Source: Planctomycetota bacterium
GTDB taxonomy: Bacteria > Planctomycetota > SZUA-567
Length of the DNA: 15,144 nt
Assembly (NCBI GenBank): GCA_020860865.1
Contig: JAJBTL010000261.1
Location: 499-15,642 of the forward strand
Direction of reading: 5' to 3'
Of this stretch, positions 15,135 to 15,144 are shown piece after piece (positions within the stretch are counted from its first letter, which is position 1; the number at the start of each line of letters is the position of its first letter). The notes beneath the pieces were generated by a model. It saw nothing but the letters and a program-made list of their open reading frames with translations. It was not told the origin of the DNA and made no database searches. The translations under genes and the position numbers were made by a program.

Positions 15135-15144
15135 TTCCGTAATT

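Overview
The window is a gene-dense stretch of a fairly GC-rich bacterial chromosome. The phylum cannot be named from the sequence. Genes start at ATG or GTG behind clear Shine-Dalgarno sequences. Arg and Pro are mostly CGG/CGC and CCG. The few AT-rich patches are all intergenic. No rRNA, tRNA, CRISPR array, transposase or integrase was seen.

Layout. (1) 2-2688, + strand: an FGGY sugar kinase that enters from outside the window, followed 23 bases later by a polyol dehydrogenase of the D-arabinitol/mannitol type. Together they could take a pentitol through a pentulose to a pentulose phosphate. (2) 2861-3784, + strand: a meso-diaminopimelate dehydrogenase-like gene with its own promoter, a 17-base palindrome on that promoter, and a strong bidirectional terminator at 3847-3883. 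(3) 3882-4747, - strand: an unrecognised gene with an excellent ribosome binding site but no in-frame stop before that terminator. (4) 4748-5379: an AT-rich control region with a promoter-like site, a 12-bp inverted repeat and a terminator-like hairpin. (5) 5380-7552, - strand: a Gfo/Idh/MocA oxidoreductase preceded by a LacI-family repressor. (6) 7553-7899: a divergent AT-rich promoter region. (7) 7900-10231, + strand: a sugar isomerase/epimerase-like TIM barrel and an ABC sugar-binding lipoprotein or periplasmic protein that carries a frameshift and has no permease genes after it. (8) 10348-15025, - strand: argG, then a metallophosphoesterase-rubrerythrin-rubredoxin fusion, an SGNH/GDSL hydrolase and an ArsB/NhaD-like transporter, probably one operon.

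The left two thirds read as carbohydrate or polyol uptake and catabolism: binding protein, isomerase, oxidoreductase, kinase and dehydrogenase under a LacI regulator. The right third couples arginine synthesis to genes of unclear role. The most unusual items are the metallophosphoesterase fusion that lacks its DxH metal motif, the stop-less gene at 3882-4747, the frameshifted orphan binding protein, and several palindromes placed on promoters. No clearly new system can be proven from this sequence alone.
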